Positions 1-9,938 of a stretch of 64,000 bases of DNA are shown here, in pieces. The DNA lies in contig CALJJQ010000034.1 of the NCBI GenBank assembly GCA_937973965.1, positions 1 through 64,000 on the forward strand, written 5' to 3'. The stretch comes from an uncultured Calothrix sp. (GTDB lineage: Bacteria; Cyanobacteriota; Cyanobacteriia; Cyanobacteriales; Nostocaceae). Numbering within the stretch: the stretch's first letter is position 1; each line of letters begins with the position of its first letter. The notes under the pieces were generated by a model. The model saw nothing but the letters and a program-made list of their open reading frames with translations. It was not told where the DNA came from and ran no database searches. The translations under genes and the position numbers were made by a program.

Positions 1-990
1 GCAGAGCTAGAGATAGACATTGCAATTCAAATTAATCCCTATTAGGGATTGAAACGTTAAACATGGTCGATGACGTGTGGGTTGATGATATTGCAATTCA
101 AATTAATCCCTATTAGGGATTGAAACTTACCCCAACACAAATAGAAAAAATTCTCAATAATATTGCAATTCAAATTAATCCCTATTAGGGATTGAAACTT
201 ATAATATAACTACGTGTGCATATAGTAAGCATAATTGCAATTCAAATTAATCCCTATTAGGGATTGAAACAACCAACTATGGCTCTACCTTCTGGTGGTG
301 AATCATTGCAATTCAAATTAATCCCTATTAGGGATTGAAACCTCACTTGGTGGAATGTTTTGAATCGAATTTATGGATTGCAATTCAAATTAATCCCTAT
401 TAGGGATTGAAACCTGATGCCAGGAGAGCTAGTAGAAGGTCTGGAGAGGTGTTTCAATATTGCAATTCAAATTAATCCCTATTAGGGATTGAAACATTCA
501 GACGTTGTCTGACCGTTTTTTTAGACTCTCACATTGCAATTCAAATTAATCCCTATTAGGGATTGAAACAGAATACGTCTTTGTTTTCGTCGTACAGTGT
601 GTGATTGCAATTCAAATTAATCCCTATTAGGGATTGAAACTTAGATAGTACATCTAACTCTTTGTAGTTTTTATTGCAATTCAAATTAATCCCTATTAGG
701 GATTGAAACTCCCCAACAGCGACGTACACCCCATATTTATTTAGATTGCAATTCAAATTAATCCCTATTAGGGATTGAAACCCTCACCAACGCCACGGCG
801 ATCGCCAACGACAGGATTGCAATTCAAATAATCCCTATTAGGGATTGAAACCGAAGTGTAACCAACCCCTGATTCGGTCACACCAAAACGAGTTACTATT
901 TCAAATAATCCCTATTAAGGATTGAAACTTGATATATTTTGAGTAGGTAGCGGCACGAGGTAGGTTACTATTTCAAATAATCCCTATTAG
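1..990 (+). CRISPR. CRISPR array, leader-distal end; extends past the left edge
   Basis: Twelve near-identical repeats (start positions 19, 90, 162, 234, 305, 377, 459, 533, 604, 673, 745, 816) are separated by unique spacers of about 32 to 45 bases. The repeat is 37 nt, beginning ATTGCAATTC and ending GGGATTGAAAC; the copy at 816 lacks one T. AATCCCTA/TAGGGATT inside it forms a stem. Two further copies at 892-928 and 964-990 are degenerate, and the last stops after CCCTATTAG. By comparison with other cyanobacterial arrays, the ATTGAAAC end would be the crRNA 5' handle, so transcription is probably rightward, the leader lies left of the window, and the decayed copies mark the old end. No cas genes are present here, so the subtype cannot be assigned. 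Confidence 0.97.
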
Positions 991-1166
991 CTCGACTTTA
1001 TCCAAAATTAAGAACTTGGCTTTCCTGATGCGGCAAAAATCATGGTTTTTTGGCAAAGACTTTTTCCATGTCACAGATTTGCACTCAAGTCCAAAAACTA
1101 AAACAACTATCTTGCAATGGTTTCAGCGTCGGGTTTTAGGTTTTTTAAAAATGGATAAAGTCGAGT
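990..1166. mobile_element. MITE-like element truncating the last CRISPR repeat
   Basis: The 14-base ends CTCGACTTTATCCA (991-1004) and its reverse complement TGGATAAAGTCGAG (1152-1165) bound about 177 bp without a convincing gene. TTA at 987-989 and TTA at 1167-1169 could be a 3-bp target duplication. The left end falls exactly where the terminal CRISPR repeat is interrupted. The remainder of that repeat is not found intact on the right side, so later decay or a deletion must also have occurred. An open frame crosses the element and runs to 1351 but looks fortuitous. Confidence 0.6.
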
Positions 1167-1169
1167 TTA

Positions 1170-1870
1170 GCGTAAACTATATTAGAATTATTATAACTGA
1201 AAACCTTGAATTGCATCGGTTGGGGAGTCACTACGTTGCGCGGGTTCCCCTACCGATAATTCTCCTGAACTATTTCCCACTTCCTACTCCCTACTCACCC
1301 TATTTACAAGCAAGGAACAAAAAGTATCTATTTTCTAGTCAATGTAGTTGAACTTAGGCTAAAAGCTGATTACTTGACGCTAAAGCCGATTGTCTGAAAA
1401 TCAGGGAATTTACCCACAGGTGTTTTTTTGTTCAAATATGAGGAATCTGATTTGAACAGAGGCTATTTGAGCAAATCCTCAAAATACAAGGAATCTGTTC
1501 CAAATTCCGAAATGATTCCTATGATTTTAACACTTTTTGCTGACCAGTTTGGTTTAGACATAGCCAAACTGGTAACAAACTAATAGCTCTTTGTATAGAC
1601 TAACTTTCAAGTCAGCCCCCTATGTAGTTTAGATACAACCGAAGGGAGGGGAAAACCGCTTTCATCTCCCAGAGAAACTGTGCTACGCACATTTACATTT
1701 TTGCTGCAAGCAGTGTGTGTAGTCTATTCCCTATTTACGAGTTGCACTGCATTCATGATTGATTATTTTTATTGTTATTGTGAGTCGGTTTAGGTAATTA
1801 ATTTCAATGTATTTTAATGTGCTGATACCGCTAAATATTTATTGCTAAGAATGGAGTTTAATAATTAAGA
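1170..1870. other. Intergenic region without a recognised gene
   Basis: About 700 bases. It contains a degenerate CCTACTCCCTACT heptanucleotide-like run near 1275-1295, of a type scattered through this window, and AT-rich sequence leading to the next gene. No RNA gene or coding sequence was recognised. Confidence 0.5.
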
Positions 1871-2899
1871 ATGGAAATTTCCCCTAAGTTTAATCACTGT
1901 CAGCCCAATAATACCACTAAAATCGTGCAGGCGATCGCTGTCTTCGCACTAACTAGTATTTTCTCCGTTGGTGGTAGTTTCACTGTCAGTGCCAATACCA
2001 TTGCTAATCCAGTGGTCAACATTTCCAACCGTCTGCGTCCACCATCTGTCCCCGTCAATAACCTTCCGAGAACAGTTAAAAATGCGGTTTTACGGGATGC
2101 TGCACGTCGGAGTAAAATTCCCCGTCGTCAATTAGAAATTGTCAGTGCTACCGAACACACTTGGCGGAATGGCTGTTTAGAATTGGCTCGTCCGGGAGAA
2201 TTATGTACTCAAGCTTTAGTTCCAGGTTGGCGGGTGGTAGTTAGTGATCGCCAAAAAAGTCAAACTTGGGTGTACCATACTAACCATAATGGACGAAATC
2301 TGCGTTTTGCCTCCGGTAGCGTCCAACCGCCAATTAGTGATAATTTACCCAGAAGGGTACGGGATGCTGTTTTCAAAGCTGCATCACAACGTTTAAAAGT
2401 ACCTACATCTAGGTTAAGTTTAATTCAAGTCCAACAACGAACTTGGAGAAATGGCTGTTTAGAAATCATCGATCCAAACCGTTTGTGTACCCAGGTGATG
2501 GTGGAGGGTTGGCGAGTTGTAGTCGGTATGCAGGAGCAAACTTTAGTCTACCATACCGATGACACTGGCAACGTGGTTGTTCTCAACCAAAATGACAGTA
2601 CAATCATCGGTGAAAATCCCCAGGTGAACCTACCCCGTCGCATTCAAGAGCAAATTATTTCCTACCTAGTTAGAACCACCGGATTCCCTGCTCACCAACT
2701 GCGAATTAGTGACGCTCAGGAAATAACCGTAGATGGCTGCTTAAGTTTACCTGCACCTCAAGAACGCTGTACTAGAATCGCTCTGCCTGCCTATCGAGTT
2801 ACCGTAGTTAGACAAAATTTACAGGCTGTTGTCCACATTTTACAGGATGGTAGACAAATTCGCTTCGATCGCCAGGCTAGCACTATCCCTTTACCATAA
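1871..2899 (+). CDS. Secreted protein with three 94-residue-period Cys-pair repeats
   Basis: 342 residues. An N-terminal hydrophobic stretch (about residues 18-41) looks like a signal peptide, so export is likely. The rest is three homologous units at about 65-147, 159-238 and 254-333. Each starts with LPR(R/T)V or LPRRI, and has (W)xxGCLE(L/I) or DGCLSL, then a second Cys, then GWRVVV or AYRVTV and a strand-rich tail. The first Cys of the units falls at 102, 196 and 290 and the second at 112, 206 and 300: an exact 94-residue period with 10-residue Cys spacing, suggesting one disulphide per unit. Similar single units occur in cyanobacterial secreted proteins of unknown function. It sits alone between the CRISPR end and the polysaccharide locus. 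The function is not known to me. Confidence 0.85.
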   Translation: MEISPKFNHCQPNNTTKIVQAIAVFALTSIFSVGGSFTVSANTIANPVVNISNRLRPPSVPVNNLPRTVKNAVLRDAARRSKIPRRQLEIVSATEHTWRNGCLELARPGELCTQALVPGWRVVVSDRQKSQTWVYHTNHNGRNLRFASGSVQPPISDNLPRRVRDAVFKAASQRLKVPTSRLSLIQVQQRTWRNGCLEIIDPNRLCTQVMVEGWRVVVGMQEQTLVYHTDDTGNVVVLNQNDSTIIGENPQVNLPRRIQEQIISYLVRTTGFPAHQLRISDAQEITVDGCLSLPAPQERCTRIALPAYRVTVVRQNLQAVVHILQDGRQIRFDRQASTIPLP

Positions 2900-2939
2900 A
2901 CTATTGTCAATAATCAAAAGCGATCGCTATCCGATGAAG

Positions 2940-2963
2940 AGACGTAGCCATGCTACGTCTTTT
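2940..2963 (+). terminator. Rho-independent terminator-like hairpin
   Basis: AGACGTAGC (2940-2948), loop CAT, GCTACGTCT (2952-2960), then TTT. It lies 41 bases after the stop of the three-repeat protein. The same AGACG-type palindrome recurs between genes across the window, so it may be a dispersed repeat used as a terminator. Confidence 0.6.
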
Positions 2964-4252
2964 GTCTAGCCATAATATTTAAATCGGATTCCGATGCAAC
3001 CATTATCACCTTCACATATAAGTAGGGTTTGCGGAAAAATAGTGGAAATTTTAGTCGCAAAAAGTGCGTTCCAAATAGGTATGCAAGGCTTAAAAACACG
3101 GCATTTGTAATTTTTTGGGTCTTGTGAAATTCCTGTACAGACAACCCGACGGGTCATCTCTACTCTCGACTTCCTATTCCCTACCCTCACAAAAAGACCT
3201 TTTTCCGCAGACCCTAAGTAATTTCAGCAATCAAACCAGATGCTGACAGTGTCCTGACTCATTGTTACGTTACGAGTCACCATACTAAGTGTGTTCCTTG
3301 AGAGCTAACCTGTCACCAATACCCCCCAGACCTTTGCTATGGCAAGATTTTCATGACTTCACAAAAATAAGATAAAGTATTTATAAATTTTTTGTAAAGT
3401 TAGGTATACTTGTGCCCATGTAGATGTATTATTATTTTTGGAAAGTAAATTGAAATCAAATACACGTATAAATCAGTTTCAAAGCTAATAATGTTTGCAG
3501 ATAAGTCTCAGAACTCGATTAACTGGTAATTTGATGCCTGTCGAACAAGCTGAGGCTGTATTTTTTGGCGTGTGACATGAATTGAATTAAGCAAATTGTT
3601 TTTCTCAGGGGAATGCATTATGGTTTTTGGTTTTCTAGTATTCAACGACATTAATTTTGATTAGGTGAGAAAAGGCAAGTAGTTGCGCTAGTCTTCGGCA
3701 ACCCTGCGGGTATAGCGCTTTATATTCAAGTTTTTTTCGGAGCTAGAGCTACAACTACGAACCCATCAGAACTAGTGACACAGACTACTAGATTATTTTT
3801 AAGGCAATTTTAAATGATGTGTAGAGTTAAATCATTCGTAAACTCTAGTTATACTTTATATCTTCTGCTATTTATGAAAAATATGCGGATTTAAATTTAA
3901 ACAAGCTTTGATTAAGAGTGTATTCCCAAGGGTGAATTGAGAATACAATCTTAGTCTATAGGATTGAAGCTCACTAAAGTATGAAAAAATAGCTTTTTTA
4001 TAGATATTGTAGTTCCCTATCGGCAGTAGTGATGTAGCCAATCAGGAGATTGGATTGATTGGTGGTGCCATACATTGTAATCGGCAGAAGGTGAAGTGAT
4101 GTAAATCGTTTTCGCTTTTCTCGTGCTTTTGAATGTTAGGGTATTCACGCACAAGTTTACGCACAAGTGTAAGGTATGAAACTTTTAGAAAAATCTTTGA
4201 ACATAACCACCAAAATTCCAGTCCGTGTCATCAATCATCTGGGTATTTGGTA
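2964..4252. other. Long intergenic region upstream of the polysaccharide locus
   Basis: About 1.3 kb. It holds an imperfect palindrome at 3135-3162 (GTACAGAC ... CATCTCTAC), a family E repeat (3661-3775) and long AT-rich stretches. It should contain the promoter of the polysaccharide locus, but I could not single one out. No convincing coding sequence was seen. Confidence 0.5.
3661..3775 (+). repeat. Dispersed repeat, family E, copy 1
   Basis: The segment GCGCTAGTCT(T/A)CG followed by CAACCCTGCGGGTATAGCGC matches 47395-47510 closely, in the same orientation. The outer parts (GTAGTTGCGCTAG on the left, GAGCTAGAGCTACAACTAC on the right) are imperfect inverted repeats, so the unit resembles a small non-autonomous element. 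A third, rearranged copy in the other orientation surrounds 15934-16040. Confidence 0.6.
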
Positions 4253-6475
4253 ATGTTTGAGCATAGAGAAAATATTGAAGATATAAACTTTTACAAATAT
4301 TGGCTGATTCTCCAACGGCGTAAGGTAGTAGTATTTAGTGTCTTTGGCTTGATTGTGGCACTAACATCACTGTTTGTCTTGTCGTTAAGGCCAAGTTATA
4401 AAACAGAAGCAAGTGTTCTGATTAAGACCAATCGTTCTTCCTCCCTGACCGGATTAGGGGAAATACTAGGCAAAATAGAATCATTGACTCTACAGGGAAA
4501 CCCCCTAGATACGCAGGCGCAAATTATCGTCTCACGTCCTATTATCGAAAAGGCCATTAGGGAACTTGACTTGAGAGATAAAAAAGGCAGACTTTTACCG
4601 GTTAAAGCTTTTTCCAGTTTGAAAGCCACGGGAGCTAAGGGTACAGATATTATACAAATTTCCTATACCGCTGAGAACCCAGTCAGGGCGGCAAAATTTG
4701 TTAATAAAATTATTGAAATTTATATCCAACAAAATATTCAAGCCAACCGAGCGGAAGCGGTCTCAGCCAGCAAATTTATACTAGAGCAACTGCCGAAAAC
4801 AGCAGCTTCTGTCACCAAAGCAGAATCAGACCTGCGCCAATTTAAGGAAAATCATCGAATTATTTCCTTAGCTCAGGAAGAGTCCGCAGGTGTACAAGCG
4901 ATCGCAAGCTTAGAAGATCAACTTGCTCGCACACAGGCGGAACTTGCTTCCGTAAATGCTCGGTTACAGCGACTACAGAAACAGGCCAGTATTGATTCTG
5001 AACAGACCGTCATCCTTGCTTCCTTGAGTCAAGCTCCAGGACTTCAGCAAATTCTCACCCAACTACAAGAAGCACGTACTCAACTTGCGGTTGCTAGAAC
5101 TCGTTTTCATCCCCAGCATCCCCAAGTTCTCAATCTAGAAGAGAAAACTGCAACCCTGAATAAATTGTTACAAGACCAGGCAAAACAGGTATTTGGTGAC
5201 AATCCACCCCCTAGTTTAAAGAATTTTCAAATAGGGGAACTGCGACAGGGATTACTTCAGGATTTTGCTCGTGTGGAAACAGAACGACTTGCTTTAGAAA
5301 AGAAAATTACAACCCTATCCCAGCAGTTAGCAGCCTACAAAGATCGAGCAAAACAGTTACCTAAGCTAGAGCAAACCCAAAGACAGCTAGAGCGGAAATT
5401 ACAAGCATCTCAAACCACCTACGAATCCCTACTCAAAAAGCTACAGGAAGTCCAACTAGCTGAAAATCAAAATATTGGGAACGTGCGCATCGTTTCCCCC
5501 GCTTTTATTCCTGAGCAACCCACAGCTTCTCGCAAGCAACTAATCTTGGGAGGTGGTATAGTTATCGGCGCTCTCATGGGAATTATCGCTGCTCTTGCAT
5601 TGGATTTGATGGATCAATCTGTCAAAACGGTCAAGGAAGCAAAAGAACTGTTTCAATACACATTGTTGGGTGTTATTCCTGCTATGAGTGACAGTTCAAA
5701 AAAAGGCATACTCCGAGGACAAGAAACGGGTGAACAGATACCCAAAATCATTGATCGAGATATACCTCATTTCCCGATAGGAGATGCATATCAAATATTA
5801 CAATCAAATTTAAACTTTCTCTCTGACCAGCAACTTAAAAGCCTTGTAGTCACAAGTTCCTTACCCAAGGAAGGAAAATCTTTTGTTGCTGCCAATTTGG
5901 CAGTTACAGCTGCGCAAATGGGGCGTAAAGTATTACTTGTAGATGCTGATATGCGTCACCCCATTCAGCATCACATTTGGGGGCTTTCTCGCCAGCATCC
6001 AGTTGGTTTAAGTAATCTGATTACCAATCAAATGACTATAAGTACGCCCATTGAGGCAGTGATGCCAAATCTATCCATTCTTCCTTGTGGGACTTTGCCG
6101 CCAAATCCCCTATCACTACTGAACTCCCAGCGCATGACTGAACTGGTTCAGAGTTTTGTTCAAGATTTCGATTTAGTGATTTTTGACACGAATTCTGTCC
6201 TAGGAACAGCAGATGCGAGTACTTTAGGTCGGTTGACCGATGGTATGTTGCTAGTGGTTCGCCCAGGAGTACTGGATGTCAATAGCGCAAATGCAGCCAA
6301 AGAATTATTGAGTCAATCTAGTCAGAATGTGTTGGGAATGGTGATAAATGATGTGAGTAAAAACAGGGAGCCAAATGGTCATCTATACTACTCTCAAGAA
6401 TCAGTGGAAACTGGGAATCCGTTATCTAACTTACGTTTTCGGAAGTCAGTTCCGGAAACAGAAAATCATTTGTAA
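4253..6475 (+). CDS. Wzc-like chain-length regulator / bacterial tyrosine kinase
   Basis: 740 residues from the ATG at 4253; an in-frame ATG at 4133 would add 40 residues, but that extension looks unlike family members. It has a Wzz-type N-terminus with a first membrane helix (about 26-46), a long coiled-coil periplasmic region (about 150-420), and a second membrane helix (about 430-452). A cytoplasmic CpsD/CapB ATPase domain follows: Walker A in SSLPKEGKSF, Walker A' in LLVDADMRHP, and a Walker B-like LVIFDTNSVLG. By family knowledge such proteins control polymer length with the Wzx/Wzy export machine. The C-terminal tail has only YY and lacks the usual tyrosine cluster. It is the first gene of the long plus-strand polysaccharide locus. 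Start choice is the main uncertainty. Confidence 0.9.
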   Translation: MFEHRENIEDINFYKYWLILQRRKVVVFSVFGLIVALTSLFVLSLRPSYKTEASVLIKTNRSSSLTGLGEILGKIESLTLQGNPLDTQAQIIVSRPIIEKAIRELDLRDKKGRLLPVKAFSSLKATGAKGTDIIQISYTAENPVRAAKFVNKIIEIYIQQNIQANRAEAVSASKFILEQLPKTAASVTKAESDLRQFKENHRIISLAQEESAGVQAIASLEDQLARTQAELASVNARLQRLQKQASIDSEQTVILASLSQAPGLQQILTQLQEARTQLAVARTRFHPQHPQVLNLEEKTATLNKLLQDQAKQVFGDNPPPSLKNFQIGELRQGLLQDFARVETERLALEKKITTLSQQLAAYKDRAKQLPKLEQTQRQLERKLQASQTTYESLLKKLQEVQLAENQNIGNVRIVSPAFIPEQPTASRKQLILGGGIVIGALMGIIAALALDLMDQSVKTVKEAKELFQYTLLGVIPAMSDSSKKGILRGQETGEQIPKIIDRDIPHFPIGDAYQILQSNLNFLSDQQLKSLVVTSSLPKEGKSFVAANLAVTAAQMGRKVLLVDADMRHPIQHHIWGLSRQHPVGLSNLITNQMTISTPIEAVMPNLSILPCGTLPPNPLSLLNSQRMTELVQSFVQDFDLVIFDTNSVLGTADASTLGRLTDGMLLVVRPGVLDVNSANAAKELLSQSSQNVLGMVINDVSKNREPNGHLYYSQESVETGNPLSNLRFRKSVPETENHL

Positions 6476-6490
6476 GTAGCTAAGCTGAAA

Positions 6491-7450
6491 ATGAATATTT
6501 ACTCTTCTCCAGAATTCCTGGAAGCCTTTAATAAAGCTTATTTCCCAGATATTAAACTTCATTTAGAAGATTTTTTGCTTCAAAAGAAAATTTGGCGATT
6601 ACCCACATTACCTAGTGGTGAACCCATAACAAAATGGCAATTCATTGATTTTTTTGAGCCTGTTTCACCTGCACAAGTTAAATCCTGGGATGTGAAAAAA
6701 GTAAATCATATTACCAGGGTTTGTGATGGGATTGTCACAGTTCAAGAGTGGTTTGAGCAAAATTTATTCATCCCATATACGGCTTCACCCCTGATTCAAT
6801 GGAGTAAGTTTAAGACTTGGGATTCATTTTGGCATCATCTTAAACAAAAAGATGCTAAACTCTGCCGTGACTCGGAGCGCAGAAAACGTAAATTGGAAAA
6901 TGATATCGGTTCGGTAAATTTTAGATGGCAAGACACTAGACCAGAAGCCTTTGATTTCTGCATCAAATTTAAATCATTACAGTTTCGCGAATCCCATCAA
7001 TTATTTCAGAATATCAAAAACCTCCAATTTTTTCAGGAACTAGCTAAATCTGGTTTATTGGTAGTCTCAAGTTTATCTGTTAACGATCAGTTGATTGCGG
7101 TCGATTTTGGTGCGATTTGGAACCACCGTTTTTATTCGTGGATTTCAGCTTACGACCAGCAATACAGTGTCTACGCACCAGGTCGTTTATTAATGCACAT
7201 GACGATGGCAAGCAGCTATCAACAAGGACATAAAGAGTTTGATTTTTTACTAGGAGGAGAAGCCTACAAGTGGAACTATGCCACACATTCACGCTTAATT
7301 ACAGAACTGGGAGGAGTTGGGAGCTATCTCAAATCATCGGTAAAGAAACAACCTCTGTATATATACGGAGTCAAACAAATCAAGCAAATTAAACGGGAAT
7401 TACGTAATATCCCAGAAAGGAAGAAATTGAGTATAAAACCCTCAAAATAA
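6491..7450 (+). CDS. GNAT-fold acyltransferase (CelD/FemAB-like)
   Basis: 319 residues, starting 15 bases after the BY-kinase stop. The C-terminal half matches the GNAT domain found in CelD/BioF2-like proteins: LVVSSLSVNDQLIAVDFG, then a Tyr/Trp-rich strand, then APGRLLMHM and FDFLLGGEAYKWNYA. Such enzymes are common in exopolysaccharide loci and may acylate a sugar or lipid-linked intermediate; the substrate here cannot be read. No signal peptide or membrane helix is apparent, so it is probably cytoplasmic. Tight spacing suggests co-transcription with its upstream neighbour. Confidence 0.8.
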   Translation: MNIYSSPEFLEAFNKAYFPDIKLHLEDFLLQKKIWRLPTLPSGEPITKWQFIDFFEPVSPAQVKSWDVKKVNHITRVCDGIVTVQEWFEQNLFIPYTASPLIQWSKFKTWDSFWHHLKQKDAKLCRDSERRKRKLENDIGSVNFRWQDTRPEAFDFCIKFKSLQFRESHQLFQNIKNLQFFQELAKSGLLVVSSLSVNDQLIAVDFGAIWNHRFYSWISAYDQQYSVYAPGRLLMHMTMASSYQQGHKEFDFLLGGEAYKWNYATHSRLITELGGVGSYLKSSVKKQPLYIYGVKQIKQIKRELRNIPERKKLSIKPSK

Positions 7451-7492
7451 TCTAATCCTAGTAGAAAAAACTAACTTTTTGTAGTTTTATAT

Positions 7493-8824
7493 ATGTCTTT
7501 TTTATTACAAATTCAATTGAGAATTAGGAAGTTATTCCCGTTTACTTCTAATTCCAAACTCAAGGCTGTGATTGCGAATATTAGTTGGCTATTCTTTGAC
7601 CAAGTTCTGCGCATGGGAACAAGTCTTGTCGTTGGAGTTTGGGTTGCACGCTACTTGGGGGTTCAGCAGTATGGTATTTTGAATTATGCGATCGCATTTG
7701 TCGCTTTATTTAGCCCAATTGCGAATTTGGGTTTAGATAGTATTGTCGTTCGTGACTTAGTGCGTGATGGTTTGGAAAGAGAAAAGATACTAGGAACAAC
7801 CTTTTGGTTAAAAGTGTTTGGTGGTTTTATCTCCTTACTATTAGCACTTACTTGTATTTTATTTTTACGGCAAAATGACCACCTGACAGTCTGGATTGTA
7901 GTTATTTTGGCAACAGCAGGAATCTTTCAAGCCTTTGATACGATTGACTTTTGGTTTCAGTCCCAAGTTCAGTCCAAGTACACAGTAGTTGCTAAAAATA
8001 CATCTTTTCTGGCGATAGCTCTGGTGAGAGTTGCTCTCATTCAGATGCAAGCACCTTTAATTGCCTTTGCTTGGACAGCATTAGCGGAGATTGGATTAGG
8101 GGGAATTGGGTTGGCTATCGTCTACAGAGTCAAGGGATGGTCTTTGTCACTATGGCGTTGGAGTTTACCGTTAGCCAAAAAACTGCTGAAGGAAAGTTAT
8201 CCTTTGATTCTTTCCGGTTTTACCATCATGATTTACATGAGAACCGACCAGATTATGCTAGGTCAAATGATTGGAGATAGTGCAGTTGGCAACTATTCCG
8301 CAGCGACTCGAATCTCCGAGATATGGTATTTTATACCGATGGCAATTACTTCTTCCGTTTCCCCCGCGATTTATGAAGCGAAGGAGAGTAGTGAAGTACT
8401 TTACTATCAACGAATCCAAAAATTGCTGCGACTGATGGTGGGGATTTCAATTTTCATTACCATACCGATGACATTTTTTGCAGATACAATCATCACCATG
8501 CTGTTTGGAGATGGATACGCAGAAGCAAAAACAATCCTCGCCATTCATATTTGGGCTTCCCTATTCGTCTTTTTAGGTGTAGCCACATCACCTTGGTTTA
8601 TTGCTGAAAACCTCACCAATTTATCTTTACGGAGAACTCTCATTGGGGCAATAACAAATATTATACTTAACCTCTTTCTGATTCCTAGATATGCGGGGTT
8701 TGGCGCAGCGATCGCGACTGTCATATCTCAAGCATTTGCTTCATTTTTAAGTAACGCCATCAATCCAGAAACACAAAAACTATTCATCATTCAAATCAAA
8801 TCCTTCCTCTTTTTGCAAAAATAA
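7493..8824 (+). CDS. Wzx-type polysaccharide flippase
   Basis: 443 residues with about 12 hydrophobic segments. The N-terminal part (FFDQVLRMGTSLVVGVWVARYLGVQQYG) is typical of the MOP/PST superfamily, where a first amphipathic helix is followed by V.RYLGP.QYG. The expected role is moving lipid-linked repeat units across the inner membrane for Wzy polymerisation. It lies 42 bases after the acyltransferase gene in the same direction. Family assignment is firm, substrate unknown. Confidence 0.92.
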   Translation: MSFLLQIQLRIRKLFPFTSNSKLKAVIANISWLFFDQVLRMGTSLVVGVWVARYLGVQQYGILNYAIAFVALFSPIANLGLDSIVVRDLVRDGLEREKILGTTFWLKVFGGFISLLLALTCILFLRQNDHLTVWIVVILATAGIFQAFDTIDFWFQSQVQSKYTVVAKNTSFLAIALVRVALIQMQAPLIAFAWTALAEIGLGGIGLAIVYRVKGWSLSLWRWSLPLAKKLLKESYPLILSGFTIMIYMRTDQIMLGQMIGDSAVGNYSAATRISEIWYFIPMAITSSVSPAIYEAKESSEVLYYQRIQKLLRLMVGISIFITIPMTFFADTIITMLFGDGYAEAKTILAIHIWASLFVFLGVATSPWFIAENLTNLSLRRTLIGAITNIILNLFLIPRYAGFGAAIATVISQAFASFLSNAINPETQKLFIIQIKSFLFLQK

Positions 8825-8955
8825 TTTCCATCTTTTTCAAATTTTAAGTCAAAGTGGATATATGATAAGATGGCAATAATTATTTCGTCAAGCAAAATTA
8901 ATTTCTATCAAATCAACATCCATTTCTTAATGACGATTAACAAGCAGCAAAAAGC

Positions 8956-9933
8956 ATGAACACCTACCAAATAAAAACACCAGTCGCTTTGATTATTTTC
9001 AAACGACCGGACACCACTGCAAAAGTATTGGCTGCCATTCGCGAAGCAAAGCCACCCAAGTTATTTGTGATTGCTGACGGACCACGAATTGACCGTCCCG
9101 ATGAAATCGAAAAGTGTGCTGCGGCTCGCGCAATCATTGAACAAATCGATTGGGAATGTGAGGTAATAAAAAACTATTCTGACACTAATTTAGGCTGTGC
9201 AAAGCGTGTTTCTAGCGGCATTGACTGGGTTTTTAGTCATGTAGAAGAAGCAATTATTTTAGAAGATGATTGTGTTCCCCACCCTAGCTTTTTTCGTTTT
9301 TGTGAAGAATTACTAGAGAGGTACAGATACGATACCAGAATAGCTGCAATCTGTGGCGATAATAGTTTTGTCGGAAGTCAGCGCACAAATTACAGTTACT
9401 ATTTCTCTCGTTACAATCCCTGTTGGGGTTGGGCTAGTTGGAGACGCGCTTGGCAAAACTATGATTTATACATGCGTCTATGGCCAGAGATTCGGTCACA
9501 GGGTTTTTTGAAAGATATATTGAAAGACGACCTTGCTGTTAAGTATTGGGATAATCTTCTGGAAGCAATTTACAAAAACCCCCTTGGTATAACCTGGGAC
9601 TATCAATGGACATTTGCCTGTTGGTTACATAATTGTGTGAGCATTGTTGCCAGTGTAAATTTAATTTCTAACATTGGATTTGGTATCGATTCAACCCATT
9701 TTACTGACGATAAAAGAAGTCTATACGAAAACTTGCCTACAACAGAAATCCAATTTCCTCTCAAGCATCCACCCTTTGTCATCCCAGATTACCAAGCAGA
9801 TAAATTCAAAGAAAAGTATGACTACCAAATTACCTACAAAAGGCAACTAAAGGCAGACTTAAAAAAGTTGATCCAAACAATCAAAAGACAAATCATGAAT
9901 TGGAAAATGATATTTGCTTTCCATAATGGCTAA
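8956..9933 (+). CDS. GT-A glycosyltransferase (HlpA-like)
   Basis: 325 residues. The N-terminus (TPVALIIFKRPDTTAKVLAA) followed by an acidic EDDC (in AIILEDDCVPHPSFF) fits a GT-A nucleotide-sugar transferase of the group often annotated as hemolytic protein HlpA-like. Further conserved-looking elements are NPCWGWASWRRAW and the WDYQW motif. It probably adds one sugar to the lipid-linked repeat unit at the cytoplasmic face. 131 bases separate it from the flippase gene, and six from the next gene. Donor and linkage cannot be predicted. Confidence 0.82.
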   Translation: MNTYQIKTPVALIIFKRPDTTAKVLAAIREAKPPKLFVIADGPRIDRPDEIEKCAAARAIIEQIDWECEVIKNYSDTNLGCAKRVSSGIDWVFSHVEEAIILEDDCVPHPSFFRFCEELLERYRYDTRIAAICGDNSFVGSQRTNYSYYFSRYNPCWGWASWRRAWQNYDLYMRLWPEIRSQGFLKDILKDDLAVKYWDNLLEAIYKNPLGITWDYQWTFACWLHNCVSIVASVNLISNIGFGIDSTHFTDDKRSLYENLPTTEIQFPLKHPPFVIPDYQADKFKEKYDYQITYKRQLKADLKKLIQTIKRQIMNWKMIFAFHNG

Positions 9934-9938
9934 AGAAG

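Noticed and set aside
556..756. 66-codon minus-strand frame
   Set aside because: It is a translation of CRISPR repeats and spacers; the repeated FQSLIGINLNCN is the repeat read in one frame.
1016..1351. 111-codon plus-strand frame
   Set aside because: It runs across the inverted-repeat element and its flank, has no ribosome site, and the product has no protein-like pattern.
2953..3190. Two overlapping minus-strand frames of 63 and 74 codons
   Set aside because: They cover a palindromic repeat and AT-rich spacer; no ribosome site and no family resemblance.
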